This document shows, in pieces, positions 20,534-30,506 of a stretch of DNA of 64,000 nt. The notes beneath the pieces were generated by a model. The model had not been told where the DNA came from. It worked only from the letters and a program-made list of their open reading frames with translations, and did not search any database. The stretch's first letter is position 1. Each line of letters starts with the position of its first letter. Position numbers and translations under genes: made by a program. Origin of the DNA: Conchocele bisecta (lineage: Eukaryota > Mollusca > Bivalvia > Lucinida > Thyasiridae); assembly GCA_029237695.1 (NCBI GenBank), contig CM055265.1, forward strand, positions 73,447,912 through 73,511,911. The letters run 5' to 3'.

Positions 20534-20634
20534 TTATAGAATTTATATACAGGATTATAACCCCCGTATTCTTCGTAAACTTCTTCAACACAGTCATTAA
20601 AAATTTGCAATTCAAATTGTATTGAATTATCCAT
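20530..20634 (-). CDS. Small acidic hypothetical protein (34 aa)
   Basis: Intact. The product (MDNSIQFELQIFNDCVEEVY...) is acidic and Tyr-rich and ends in a Lys/Tyr tail. Its TGA overlaps the ATG of the next minus-strand ORF, an arrangement typical of compact viral or plasmid genes. A TATATTGGT motif complement lies 10-20 bases upstream of the start. Too short for family assignment. Confidence 0.4.
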   Translation of the reverse strand: MDNSIQFELQIFNDCVEEVYEEYGGYNPVYKFYK

Positions 20635-20726
20635 TTTCTCTTTTATATTGGTACTCGTTTTTTCTGTTCAATTGGACGTGAAAAAAAACATGATGTATTT
20701 ATGACACCAATATATACTTTCAAAAG

Positions 20727-20895
20727 TCAATTACCAATATAATTGGGACTCCCTCTTTTCAAAATTATTTTCTCCAAAAATTCATAAATTTGCTGTCGGG
20801 AGACCCAATTTTCCTCGTTAACCAATTTTTTGATTTTCGGGGGTGGTGGGGATATTATAGAGGGTTATAAATGATATCACGGTAGGTGGTATCAT
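20727..20895 (-). pseudogene. Small proline/lysine-rich ORF, frameshifted
   Basis: An ATG at 20895 opens a short frame. An overlapping frame without its own ATG runs through a PPPPKIKKLVNEENWVSRQQ segment, then a helical IYEFLEKIILKRG stretch, to a TGA at 20727. One indel near 20840 would account for both. First of the minus-strand series; function unknown. Confidence 0.35.
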
Positions 20896-20929
20896 TTTGA
20901 CTCCCTTACTACTAATGCTTATGGCATAC

Positions 20930-22190
20930 CCTCGGCGTCGTAGGCGTCCATCTGTATGTCCGTCCGTCTGTCTGTCCGTCTGTCTTCAAAAATTATAATG
21001 GCTTATATTTTCTGTTTCCTTACTTGGATTTGCTTCATATTTCACACACTCATTGCTCCAAGGGTCCTCTACTGCGCTGTGGCAAATCCACGTCCGTGCC
21101 ACCCCTTCTAAGCCCAGGGTCAAGGTCACATACTTTGTGCATCTCGAAACCTTAACGCTCGGACGCTCGGGTAAATGGCCTATATTTTCTGTTTCCTTGC
21201 TTGGATTTGCTTCATATTTCACACATGCATTGCTCCAAGGGTCCTCTACTGCGCTGTGGCAAATCCACGTCCGTTCCGCCCCTTCTAAGCCCAGGGTCAA
21301 GATCACATACTTTGTGCATCTCAAAACCTTAACGCTCGGGCTCTCGGGTAAATGGCCTATATTTTCTGTTTCCTTGCTTGGATTTGCTTCATATTTCACA
21401 CACACATTGCTCCAAGGGTCCTCTACTGCGCTGTGGCAAATCCACGTCCGTGCCACCCCTTCTAAGCCCAGGGTCAAGGTCACATACTTTGTGCATCTCG
21501 AAACCTTAACGCTCGGACGCTCGGGTAAATGGCCTATATTTTCTGTTTCCTTGCTTGGATTTGCTTCATATTTCACACATGCATTGCTCCAAGGGTCCTC
21601 TACTGCGCTGTGGCAAATCCACGTCCGTTCCGCCCCTTCTAAGCCCAGGGTGAAGATCACATACTTTGTGCATCTCGAAACCTTAACGCTCGGGCTCTCG
21701 GGTAAATGGCCTATATTTTCTGTTTCCTTGCTTGGATTTGCTTCATATTTCACACACACATTGCTCCAAGGGTCCTCTACTGCGCTGTTGCAAATCCACG
21801 TCCGTGCCGCCCCTTCTAAGCCCAGGGTCAAGGTCACATACTTTGTGCATCCCGAAAACCTTAACGCTCGGGTAAATGGCCTATATGTTCTGTTTCCTTG
21901 CTTGGATTTGCTTCATATTTCACACACACACATTGTTCCAAGGGTCCTCTACTGCGCTGTTGCAAATCCACGTCCGTGCCACCCCTTCTAAGCCCAGGGT
22001 CAAAGTCACATACTTTGTGCATCCCGAAACCTTAACGCTTGGGTAAATGGCCTATATTTTCTGTTTCCTAGCTTGGATTTGCTTCATATCTCACACACAC
22101 ATTGCTCCAAGTGTCCTCTACCTCTGCTAAGCCCAGGGTCAAGGTCAAATACTTTGTACGCTTGAAACCTTAACACGCTTTGGTAAATAT
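20930..22190 (+). repeat. 177-bp tandem array, about 6.5 units
   Basis: After a (GTCC/GTCT)n lead at 20957-20985, units of exactly 177 bp start at about 21171, 21348, 21525 and 21702, then degrade. Each unit has TTTCCTTGCTTGGATTTGC, AAATCCACGTCCGT and GGTCAAGGTCACATACTTTG. Alternating sub-variants (CGGACGCTCGG and CGGGCTCTCGG) imply a two-unit higher-order repeat. Because 177 is 59 codons, it opens 280-310 codon ORFs on both strands; these are not genes. Related arrays: 5640-6405 (inverted) and 58150-58830. Confidence 0.9.
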
Positions 22191-22477
22191 TTTCATGAAA
22201 AATCGCATATCTTCTTAGGTACAAAATCACATGGCTTGTGTCAAACATGAATACGTTACATCCACAAAAATTTGCAAACATCGGCTGCTCATGCAAATTT
22301 TATTGTAAATTTCAATTTGGCTCTCACAAACTTCTTAGTTGTAGAAAGTTCAGTGAAATAGGGCCCTGTTATTCAAGAGCACAAACATGTTTGATTCGCA
22401 CATTACTTTCTGGAAATACACAATTTTTCTGACAGAAAAAATGAATTAATTCCTTTATTTCGCATCAGAAGTTTAAG
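22191..22477. other. No gene; decayed TIR-like remnants
   Basis: ACAAAATCACATGGC and CTTCTTAGTTGTAGAAAGTTC...AGGGCCC resemble the flanks of the GGGGGCCGTTTCACTA element but too weakly to call. Confidence 0.35.
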
Positions 22478-22545
22478 AGGTGACCACCATTTGAACTCTC
22501 TCGCTGAGATGGTTCAAATGAGTGGTCACAACATTATACTTTGGT
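22478..22545. repeat. CATTTGAAC hairpin family copy
   Basis: ACCATTTGAACTCTCTCGC is followed by its inverse around TGAGATGGTTCAAATGAG. Same family as 7737-7860. Confidence 0.65.
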
Positions 22546-22595
22546 TGAGATATAAATTTCAATATTTGTATACATATTCAAATGAAATTTGTTAA

Positions 22596-22790
22596 CCCTT
22601 GTACTGTTATACACAACAATTTTCGTCTGCTGTTGCTTTTATATCTTGCCTTATTTCTCAATAAAAACATGGTTTGACAAAGCATGTTGTAAATTATTCT
22701 CAAGTGCTGTCAAAGTATGTTTTTGATGATAAAAATGGAAAATAGAAAATAAACAGCAGACGACCAAAATATTAAGATAGCGATGAGCTA
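22596..22790. repeat. TTAA-1 MITE, short form
   Basis: TTAA at 22592-22595 and CCCTTGTACTGTTATAC at the left. The internal CGTCTGCTGTTGC / CAGCAGACGACC pair is conserved. The right terminus has decayed. Confidence 0.7.
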
Positions 22791-22795
22791 ATGGG

Positions 22796-23048
22796 CCCTG
22801 ATGAGATGATGGCTGCTGTGTGACAACGACGATCGCTAGGTCGCTTTTATGAAACGGCGGCGTGTGTAAAAGCATGAAATGCCGCACTATGATTTATACA
22901 GTTATTAATATGTTGTTCTAATAGGATTTGTCACTGAAGGTGATCCCAATGGATGTGGTTTTGTGGTTCTACATGTGCCACCGGCTGAGGAGAGGTACCT
23001 TACGACATTCGCAGCAATTGCAGATCCTCGTCTACGGTCATTCAAATG
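22796..23048. other. No gene seen
   Basis: Nothing supported. A 65-codon minus-strand ORF overlaps the adjacent MITE and is not convincing. Confidence 0.4.
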
Positions 23049-23241
23049 TACCATATTTATTCTAATGGTAGCCCCCTCTCTAATACTAGCCCCCCCTCCC
23101 ATATTTGCTTTCTAAATATGTTATTTTCACATGCAAAAGCCATTTAAAAATGGCTTTTGTATGTGAAAATAACCTATTTTCCATGTTTCGATCCCCACGA
23201 ATTGCATAGCCCCGGGGTCTTTTCTTAGAATGAATACGGTA
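23049..23241. repeat. TACCGTATTTATT TIR element, copy 1
   Basis: Left TACCATATTTATTCTAATGG, right GAATGAATACGGTA (inverted). Central hairpin with arm TTTCACATGCAAAAGCCATT. Copy 2 at 30635-30835 has the same hairpin. It carries TAGCCCCC blocks near both ends. Confidence 0.8.
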
Positions 23242-23274
23242 ATTGCTTTGGTGAAATCAGTAATTGTCAATAAC

Positions 23275-23360
23275 TGAATGGTGAACAGTATAGCCCATGA
23301 TCAGACAGTGTGCATGCGCAGGTTGATATGGGGCTACACTGGTTGCAAACATTGTAACGT
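23275..23360. repeat. Dispersed GATCAGACTG repeat
   Basis: GTGAACAGTAT...ATGATCAGACAGTGTGCATG...CTACACTGGTTGC; related to 9236-9335. Confidence 0.55.
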
Positions 23361-23825
23361 TCCTGTTCTCAGCCGGGACCCATATGTGTTTATTTCCGCT
23401 TCTACCGATAAAACAGCATCTTTGTGAGGGGTATTCAAAAATGACGTCGACTTTGTCATCATTTGAAGCTTTTCGACTTAACTAAAGTTTTATGTATTGA
23501 ATTAATGATGCCCATGTGACATTGACAGCGGTATGAATAACACAGGTGTTCGCAACACTGAACAGTTGTGCAACAAGTGGCAGGCGGAAGTTTGGACGCA
23601 TGTTGCGATGGGGTTCATCCTTACCAGAATCCCAATATTCCTGGTATGACCATCAGGTACATTATTGAATTTCTTGTACGCGACAGTTGAATCCAGTTAT
23701 ACCCATTATAAGCTTTAAAGAGTAGCAAGATTAGTGATAATCCTATTACTTTTAATGGGTGGGTCTATGTGACTGGTGTGGTGAGGACCTGGCAGAAGTG
23801 ATTCTAACTGCATGGCTACATTTAT
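23361..23825. repeat. Intergenic; GGGTTCATCCTTACC repeat at 23607-23800
   Basis: The second half matches 4147-4390 (GGGGTTCATCCTTACCAG, CCATCAGGTAC, TAATCCTATTACTTTTAATG). No gene seen in the first half. Confidence 0.55.
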
Positions 23826-23912
23826 TATATCGATGGTCTAGTAACATAAGGTCGTAAGTGCTATGCTAAAGCATAGCACTTACGACCTTATGTTACTAGA
23901 CCATCGATATAT
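23826..23912. repeat. Perfect 87-bp palindrome
   Basis: Arms of about 41 bp starting ATATCGATGGTCTAGTAACA are exact inverses around an AA centre. Perfect identity suggests recent origin. AAGGTCGTAAGTGC also occurs at about 55987, so it belongs to a dispersed family. Confidence 0.9.
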
Positions 23913-24011
23913 ATTTTTATGCCCCCGTCTCAGTAGACAAGTGACACAATCTTCTTGTCTTATGTAAATATTCAGTACTCATTTTGGGATTTCTTTCCTC
24001 ATTTGGATTAA

Positions 24012-24253
24012 CCGGGTTTCACTCCTAAATAATTGGAATGGATTTTGATATGTTAACTTTGCAACCAATCCAGTTGTCACAAACTAATTTTCAGACTAGT
24101 CCAGTTATGAAAAGGGGGTGGGGTTTGTTCTCAAACATATGAAAAATACTTGCAAAAAGTCTAGATCCTGATGAGACGGCTCGTCACGAGCCGGCTCATC
24201 TGGATCTACACTGTTTGCCAATACCACTATAAAGGCCTGTGGTGTTGAAACGG
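24012..24253. repeat. TTAA-2 MITE
   Basis: TTAA at 24008-24011 and 24254-24257. Arms CCGGGTTTCACTCCTAAATA and the inverse ending GGTGTTGAAACGG. Central hairpin GACGGCTCGTCACGAGCCGG. Confidence 0.8.
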
Positions 24254-24482
24254 TTAATCATTCTTGTAGTATTGTGACACTAGATTCGGCATGCACATGA
24301 GGATCTATCACTCCGGGCAGAGGTTGCTAGGTTCACAAGGTCACCTGCTGTGGGCTTCAAGCAAGTATATTTGCCAAATATTATCAAGGAGGGTGGGGGT
24401 AATATTAATCAACAGCGGACACACTTGACAGTCTCCAAGGTGTTCAGTTTGGGGCACAGGTGGAAGCCACGGACCGTTGGCA

Positions 24483-24601
24483 TAACAATTGCCTGTGAAA
24501 AGAAATGCATTACCCCACCCACCTGGTGTTGTACTGTACGTTATGTATCTGTATACATAAAGTACAGTACGAAACCACATGGGTGGGGTAATGGCATGTT
24601 T
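24483..24601. repeat. ATTACCCCACCCACCTGG hairpin element
   Basis: ATTACCCCACCCACCTGG and the inverse ATGGGTGGGGTAAT enclose GTACTGTACGTTATG-type arms. A fuller relative is at 44396-44610. Confidence 0.75.
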
Positions 24602-24610
24602 TTAATGGAC

Positions 24611-25230
24611 ATTTTTATGCCCCCGGTCGACGGTAGAGCCGGAGGCATATAGTGCTTGGACTATGTGTCCATATGTCCATCTGTCTGTCCGGGTGTACAT
24701 CTGTCATTCCGTTCATCCATGTGTCCATCCGCCACATTTAGAAGTTCGACGGAGTTTCTCAATTCTGTGAAACTTTCTATACCCCTTGAAGGAATACTTA
24801 AATATTCAAGTCAACGTACTTGTGGACAAATGCCACACATCCATGCTGCCCTGAAAATGACCTTGACCTTCACAACTTTTTCACACATTAAGAAGTTTGC
24901 CAGAGTTTCTCAATTGTGTCATAACTTCTATATCCATTGAAGGATCACTATAATATTTCAATACATCATACTTGTGCACAAATCCATGACCTTCAAAACT
25001 TTGAACTTTTTCACACATTCATTTTTGTTATCGGAATTTACACAAATGTCACACATCCATGCTGCCTTTAATATGACCTTGACCTTAACAACTGTGCTTA
25101 TGAATACTTATCACATTTTCTTGTTTTTATGGCAACGGTCCGTTCGAGTCTTACACCTGTGGTTTGGGGAAGAATCACTGTTTCGACCTCTGACCAAATT
25201 CGCTTTCTGGACGATTCTTAATTATTAGCT
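24611..25230 (+). mobile_element. ATGCCCCCG-type element fragment
   Basis: The TATGCCCCCGGTCGACGGTA head with GGCATATAGTG, then three diverged units with CACATCCATGCTGCC and ATGACCTTGACC. A related unit occurs at 40300-40440. Likely another RC-like bivalve repeat; 3' end not found. Confidence 0.5.
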
Positions 25231-25555
25231 TCAGACATAGCAATATAAACATGTGACAGAATAGCGTAAAATGTAGCAGAAGCTCCCATCTATTCCCCAT
25301 TATTATAACAGAATATTGGTAAATATATTTTGTTTTCACATCTCGGCCAGCCACAATTGTTCCCAATGGTTCTATAAAGTAGGGGTTTGCTGTGAAGCCA
25401 TAACTTGTCCCGCGGGCGGCGCGCGTTGTTATAAATCACACAAACACTGTGTAGAAATAATCCCCTTCTATGGCCGCCCATTGGTTGTACAGCTTTCATC
25501 ATGTATGCTGTCCGTGGTGAGGTCATCCGTGCCCCATGGACACATTTCTAGTTTG
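25231..25555. other. No gene seen
   Basis: No motif, repeat copy or RNA signal recognised. Confidence 0.45.
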
Positions 25556-25686
25556 TATACGCCTGTTTGAAACAAATGGCAAATGATGTATTCATGCTGT
25601 ATGGACAGGTGGGCAGAGGGCAGGCACAATTTATCCTCATAATAACTCAAGTTCTGCTTGTCGGATCTAAACCAAATTTGGTATAC
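25556..25686 (+). mobile_element. RC-2 fragment, left of LTR insertion
   Basis: The ATACGCCTGTTTGAAACAAA head and AAACCAAATTTGGTATACAT match RC-2 (compare 55031-55180). The copy is interrupted at 25690 by the solo LTR and resumes at 26736. Confidence 0.7.
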
Positions 25687-25690
25687 ATAT

Positions 25691-26735
25691 TGTAATGGAA
25701 CCATCAGTTCCATTTCAGTAGATTCGGCCATCATGGTCAGACACAGATATTCACTATTTACACAACAGGCTCCAGCATGTCAAATATGCATATATCCTTT
25801 ATTATTAGTACACGGAAGTGTTGTAAAGGATCATAGTTGTAGTGTGCCATCCCGGAGACTGTATGAACCAGTGTATTATTATGAGTGTTGCCGACTATTG
25901 GTCATCACGAGTACTGGTACTGTATATCAAATTGACACCAGACATTTCGACATTGAAGCAGATATCTTTCTTGTGTCTGACAATGACTGCTTTAATCTTA
26001 TATCATATTGTTGCTTATTCATTTGTGATGCTGGAAAGTAATGGCTTGCACGCTATTTGTTCATATTGGGTGTACTAGAGACGAGTTTGGGGAGCTGGGT
26101 GTTATGATTTTCCACAGAATTCACTGCGTATTTTCGTACCTATTTTCGTGCGAGCAGCCTATTGTAAGGGGTTTCAACCAATAATTTATGTATCACTACA
26201 ATAGTCTGATCCATAGCGATCGGCCACATTAGCGCCCGCACCGATTATCTGGTCACTAGTCTAGGGGACATGTTTATTTGTGTGATTTTGATGGCTGTAT
26301 TTTGTTTCTTTGATATGGCAGACATTTTTCATTTAGCGTCTCTGGTTACCGAGCGCTGATTGGTTAAAGATATATTTGCAGCGGGAAATTTGATTGGGGC
26401 TCGCACGGCTGCTGCTTGCATCTCGTCTATATAAAGGAGGCGAGCTGCGCAAATCATTAACTAACTTGTCAGTCGACTGACCCACTCATATTGTCAGTAA
26501 CCGCTAGTGACCTATTGTTGACTCAGATAACCAGTTAGTTCCCGTCACGCTGAATAACTTAGTACTCTGTCACATAGTAGTATTAGTTAAGTTCATTTGA
26601 GCCATCCTGACACGAGGCTAGCTCTTGCATTAATAAATAAGTATGAGTTCAGACGCTTGTTGTTGTTAACTTGAAATCCAGATAGACAGTAATAACACTA
26701 CCGTGCTGCCAACCAGGGCCGGGGTGTTGGTTACA
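25691..26735 (+). mobile_element. Solo LTR, 1,045 bp
   Basis: Starts TGTAATGG and ends GGTTACA (TG...CA with inverted TGTAA/TTACA). It is flanked by ATAT at 25687-25690 and 26736-26739. It sits inside RC-2: joining the flanks gives the family context GGTATACAT..TTTATCA, seen whole at about 5400 and 55170. A TATA box (TCTATATAAAGG, 26426-26437) and AATAAA (26632-26637) define a U3-R-U5 order of roughly 765, 190 and 90 bp. No internal retroelement sequence, primer-binding site or second LTR is adjacent, so recombination probably left it solo. Likely Gypsy/Ty3 or BEL type; undecided. Confidence 0.75.
26426..26437 (+). promoter_or_regulatory. TATA box of the solo LTR
   Basis: TCTATATAAAGG sits about 200 bp upstream of an AATAAA signal, the usual spacing in an LTR. 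Confidence 0.6.
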
Positions 26736-26860
26736 ATATTTATCATGGCATTAGGAAGAACCCTATTGATTTTCAAAAATGTCCGATGAGTAATCTCCCT
26801 GTGGCAGCCATTTTCAATGTTCAAATTTTATTTTATTTTTTTGCTCGCAATAACTTCAGT
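26736..26860 (+). mobile_element. RC-2 fragment, right of LTR insertion
   Basis: TTTATCATGGCATTAGGAAG, CCTATTGATTTTCAAAAATG and GGCAGCCATTTTCAATG continue RC-2 after the LTR. Confidence 0.7.
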
Positions 26861-27149
26861 TCTATGGATATCTATGAGAGTAAATATAGTAACAACATTA
26901 ACAAAAAATGCTGCTTAGAACGTGATTCAGTACATTTTTGATTAGTCGATATGGTATTTTATAATCATTAGTAAAATCAAAGACTTTATTTGGATCAATT
27001 TACGGTTATATTATCACTTATTGTTGTATCACTGGTCATGGTAGTCATTTCCCAATGGGTACGGGGGTTACTTAATTGTTAGTTTCGCTGCAAATAAATG
27101 ATGGTCAACCGTCTAGTAAATAATTGTTACAATTGAAAGTTATTGTGAT
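26861..27149. other. No gene seen
   Basis: AT-rich; nothing supported. Confidence 0.4.
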
Positions 27150-27290
27150 TGTGTTATTTTTCTTGACACAAACATGGTTTAACAGCACATAAGAATGGAA
27201 ATGATTCTAAAATGCTGCAAAACCATGCTTTTACTGAGAGAAAAGACAACAGCAGCAGACGACAATATTCGGTTCCCAGCATTCTAAGGG
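27150..27290. repeat. TTAA-1 MITE, variant, left end decayed
   Basis: CAGCAGCAGACGACAATATT and a right end CCCAGCATTCTAAGGG before TTAA (27291-27294). The terminal sequence differs from the main family and matches 27800-27998, indicating a subfamily. Confidence 0.65.
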
Positions 27291-27294
27291 TTAA

Positions 27295-27795
27295 GTTCAA
27301 ATTCCAATTACTTGCGAGCAATAAGAAATAATACAAAAAAAGAAATTGCTGCGTAATATGTCTGACATACGCAAGTGATTCATTTACTTCCTGTAAAAAC
27401 GTAGACAAAAACTAATTGATATTGTCTTGTATCTAGCAAAAAGCAAGGAACGGAACACAGCCATATTGGCATATCTTTCTGGAGGGTAAATATTGTAGTT
27501 GAAAACCTTACAATTGGGTTGTCTTAGACTTAGCTCGTGTCAAATCCCTTGGAGAATCGTGAGAATGAAGACAGTTCAATATTGCCCGATAACTGGTGTC
27601 CGGGAAAGTCGACAATCTGTGCTGGGTGATATTCGTCCATACACAGCGTCCGTACTCTCTCCATGCCTGGTCAATGGAGGCTAAAACAATATCGGTATTT
27701 CCTTCAGTTCAGGTGGCTGTTGTGTGTACGTTGTGATCACTCGTCTTCATCCTCAGTCATATATTGTCATGGAGTTTCATCTGGGTATATGTTTG
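27295..27795. other. No gene seen
   Basis: Two overlapping plus-strand ORFs (61 and 86 codons) lack motifs and the second runs into a MITE. Not called. Confidence 0.4.
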
Positions 27796-27799
27796 TTAA

Positions 27800-27998
27800 C
27801 TCTTCGAATGCTGGAAGCATAAATTGTCGTCTGCTGTTGTTTTACATTTTGTCTTCTTTCTTAATAAAAACATGGATTGACAGCACTTTAGAATCATTTC
27901 TAATGGAAATGATTCTAAAGTGATGTCAAACCATATTTTTGATGAGAAAAATTGAAAATAAACAGCAGACGATAAAATTTAATTCAGCTTTGTACGGG
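27800..27998. repeat. TTAA-1 MITE, variant subfamily
   Basis: TTAA at 27796-27799 and 27999-28002. Left end CTCTTCGAATGCTGG. The internal GTCGTCTGCTGTTG / CAGCAGACGAT pair and ATTTCTAATGGAAAT centre are as in TTAA-1. Confidence 0.75.
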
Positions 27999-28002
27999 TT
28001 AA

Positions 28003-28706
28003 CACCAAGTCTTGTGTTTGAGTCACCGACTGAAATCTTGTTATATGGTCGGCCACGATCAAAACTCTGGGATATTAAATTTGTCTGAAGTATAGTCCAA
28101 TAAAAGCTCCGATTTGACGTGTAATTGTTATGCATGAATTGGGCGAGCTTAATTGCCAGTTTACACTGCATAACTAGCTGAACGTTCAAGATTGGCTATG
28201 CCGTTATTGTTTATGTTTAATAATTTATTCAATAGATTGCCATCATTTACACCATGTTGCTCATGGGACGTGATGTGGTTGGACTTTCATTGCCCATAAT
28301 ACAATTACGTTGTTTTTACATTCCATCTGGATTTACTTCGTTTATATGTCAAAATGGAACACTGATGGTGACTTGGCTTTTATTTTTTGCTTGTGCTCTT
28401 TTATACTGAATGGCTATTTAATGATATAGGGATTTTAATGAATAATAGACGACTGAAACATACCTATAATATGTACATGTATATAATTCAACTGGTTTGG
28501 AATTATTTTTCATTAGTTTGAGTGATGACAAAACTGTGGTTAAATCATTGGATGACACAGGAATAATAGTTGACATCAGTATCGTGATTTTGTTTCTGCA
28601 GCTGTGACCGGAATGTATGTGATACTTTTTATATCTGCGGTTTCTGAAGAAGAAAAAAACATTGATGTTTTTAAAGGCACTGTGTCTCAGATAATGTCTC
28701 AAATAG
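28003..28706. other. No gene seen
   Basis: Several 87-103 codon minus-strand ORFs overlap MITE sequence or lack any motif. No RNA or repeat recognised. Confidence 0.45.
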
Positions 28707-28710
28707 TTAA

Positions 28711-28911
28711 CCCTTAGACCGCTACACACAACAATTGTAGTCTGCTGTTGCTTTTATATCTTGCATTATTTCTCAATAAAAACATGGTTTTACAGCACTT
28801 CAGAATGTTGTAAATTATTCTAAAGTGCTGAAAAAGCATGTTTTTGATGATACAAATGGAAAATAGAAAATAAACAGCAGACGACAAAAAATTAAGATAG
28901 CTGTTTAAGGG
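28711..28911. repeat. TTAA-1 MITE, short form
   Basis: TTAA at 28707-28710 and 28912-28915 with CCCTTAGACCGCTACAC and AGCTGTTTAAGGG ends. The arm centre is ACTTCAGAATGTTGTAAATT. Confidence 0.8.
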
Positions 28912-28915
28912 TTAA

Positions 28916-29461
28916 TGTATTTTTGCTATATTGACAGCATATGACTGAATTGTCAACCAAATGCACAATTTTATCAGTTCAACTTCCAAGGAGTTTGTGT
29001 TTTATTCTACTTTATCATCGTAACTGCAACCATTGCTCCATGTAGCATAATAAAGGAGGTTGAATAAATGCTGTTTATATCTTAAGTAACCTAATATACA
29101 TGAAGTGCCGTGTTTGCCTTTATTTTTGTTTACCTTTGACCTCTAATCATCAAAATCGCTGTCGGTTCAGCTGAATTTTGTCCATTTTTACAGTATAATT
29201 ATGCGATGTAACCAACGACATGGATATGTCCATTATGATTGTAATGCTTATTATGACAACTGTGTAGTCTAAAACCAACCAACATTGAAGCTCATCGTAA
29301 ATAAATCGGAGATTTAATCAGATACAATACCGAATCTACCTAGCGTGGACGCGCCATTTTGCTTTGAATGACGTCGTTAGATTTGTGACTTATGGCAAGG
29401 GAATGACGTCAAAACATGACGTCACACACGTTCAACAATTAATTTTAGTATGCGGTATAAA
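28916..29461. other. Intergenic; dispersed repeat at 29038-29110
   Basis: TGTAGCATAATAAAGGAGG and ATAAATGCTGTTTATATC match 11963-12055. The remainder shows no gene. Confidence 0.45.
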
Positions 29462-29613
29462 TTAAATACATGATTAGTGCCGTCGAATATAAAATATATT
29501 TTGTTTCGCCCCGACAACTTTATAGGGGCTCGCTAAAGCTCGCCCCAATAAAGCTGTCTAAGGCTCAACCAAATATATTTTATATTCGACAGCACTAACC
29601 ATGTATTTACTAT
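29462..29613. repeat. Foldback with CGTCGAATATAAAATATA arms
   Basis: ACATGATTAGTG...CGAATATAAAATATATTTTG at the left is inverted at the right (AAATATATTTTATATTCG...CACTAACCATGT). Inner GGGGCTCGCTAAAGC / GCTCGCCCC. Single copy. Confidence 0.75.
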
Positions 29614-29993
29614 ATATACTACCATAGAGGGTGATAAACAGACAGATATTTGGTCATGTAGTTTTGCTATTGCTGTACCAGAAAGCACAATTTATTAACC
29701 ATAATGCTTTTTTAGTTGTGAAGTGATAAGACTATATATATATACCACCTATATACATTGAATTCCATTATAGACAATAGAGGAATTATTAATTTACCTA
29801 ACATAAACTAGTAATTGTCAATTGAAGAAAATCTAGTATTCACAACACTAGTTATTTTTCAGTAATATCAATTTTTTTTTTGTGACAAACTCGGGTTCTT
29901 TTTTTGTTGCACGCAACTTAAATGTACAATTGGGTTAACAAATACAATACCACTATATCAATTATTTTTTACGCATATCCGAGACCAGTGCCT
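29614..29993. other. No gene seen
   Basis: AT-rich, nothing supported. Confidence 0.4.
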
Positions 29994-29997
29994 TTAA

Positions 29998-30240
29998 CCC
30001 TTTCACCCTCAAGTAACTGGAATAGATTTTGATATGTTCATTTTGCAACCAATCCAACCGTCACAAAATGATTTTCAGACTAGTTCATTTATGAAAAGGG
30101 GGTGTTTTTGTTCTTAAAAATATGAAAATTACTTGCAAAAAATGCAGATCCTGATGAGACGGCTCGTCACGAGCCGGCTCATCTGGATCTACACGTTTTG
30201 CCAATACCACTAGCTATACGGGCCTGTGTGGTTGAAAGGG
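29998..30240. repeat. TTAA-2 MITE
   Basis: TTAA at 29994-29997 and 30241-30244. CCCTTTCACCCTCAAGTAAC left, TGTGTGGTTGAAAGGG right. Centre GACGGCTCGTCACGAGCCGG. Confidence 0.85.
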
Positions 30241-30383
30241 TTAAGTGGTCCTTAATCATGTCACAGGTCAGTACCTGGACTAAAACTCGAACCCGGACCA
30301 TACATCGAGGGTGATGTACTTTAGACTTGATTCCGAGTTTTCATCAAACCACACGAGAATAGTTCAAAATGTTTTGCTGTCAA

Positions 30384-30502
30384 AAATATGAAAATTACTT
30401 GCAAAAAGTGCAGATCCTGATGAGATGGCTCGTCACGAGCAGGCTCATCTGGATCTACATGTTTTGCCACTACCACTATACAGGCCTGTGGTGTTGAAAG
30501 GG
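30384..30502. repeat. TTAA-2 MITE, right part
   Basis: Starts mid-arm at CAAAAATATGAAAATTACTT and ends GTGTTGAAAGGG before TTAA (30503-30506). The left arm is missing. Confidence 0.75.
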
Positions 30503-30506
30503 TTAA

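Noticed and set aside
17105..20895. Calling the island a Polinton/Maverick or a named virus
   Set aside because: No polymerase, integrase, packaging ATPase, protease or capsid signature is visible, so the family cannot be named.
20986..21991. Opposing ORFs of 283 and 312 codons
   Set aside because: They follow the 177-bp tandem repeat exactly; the unit is 59 codons long and happens to lack stops in these frames on both strands.
25658..26041. 127-codon ORF
   Set aside because: Lies across the start and U3 region of the solo LTR, with no motif and no support.
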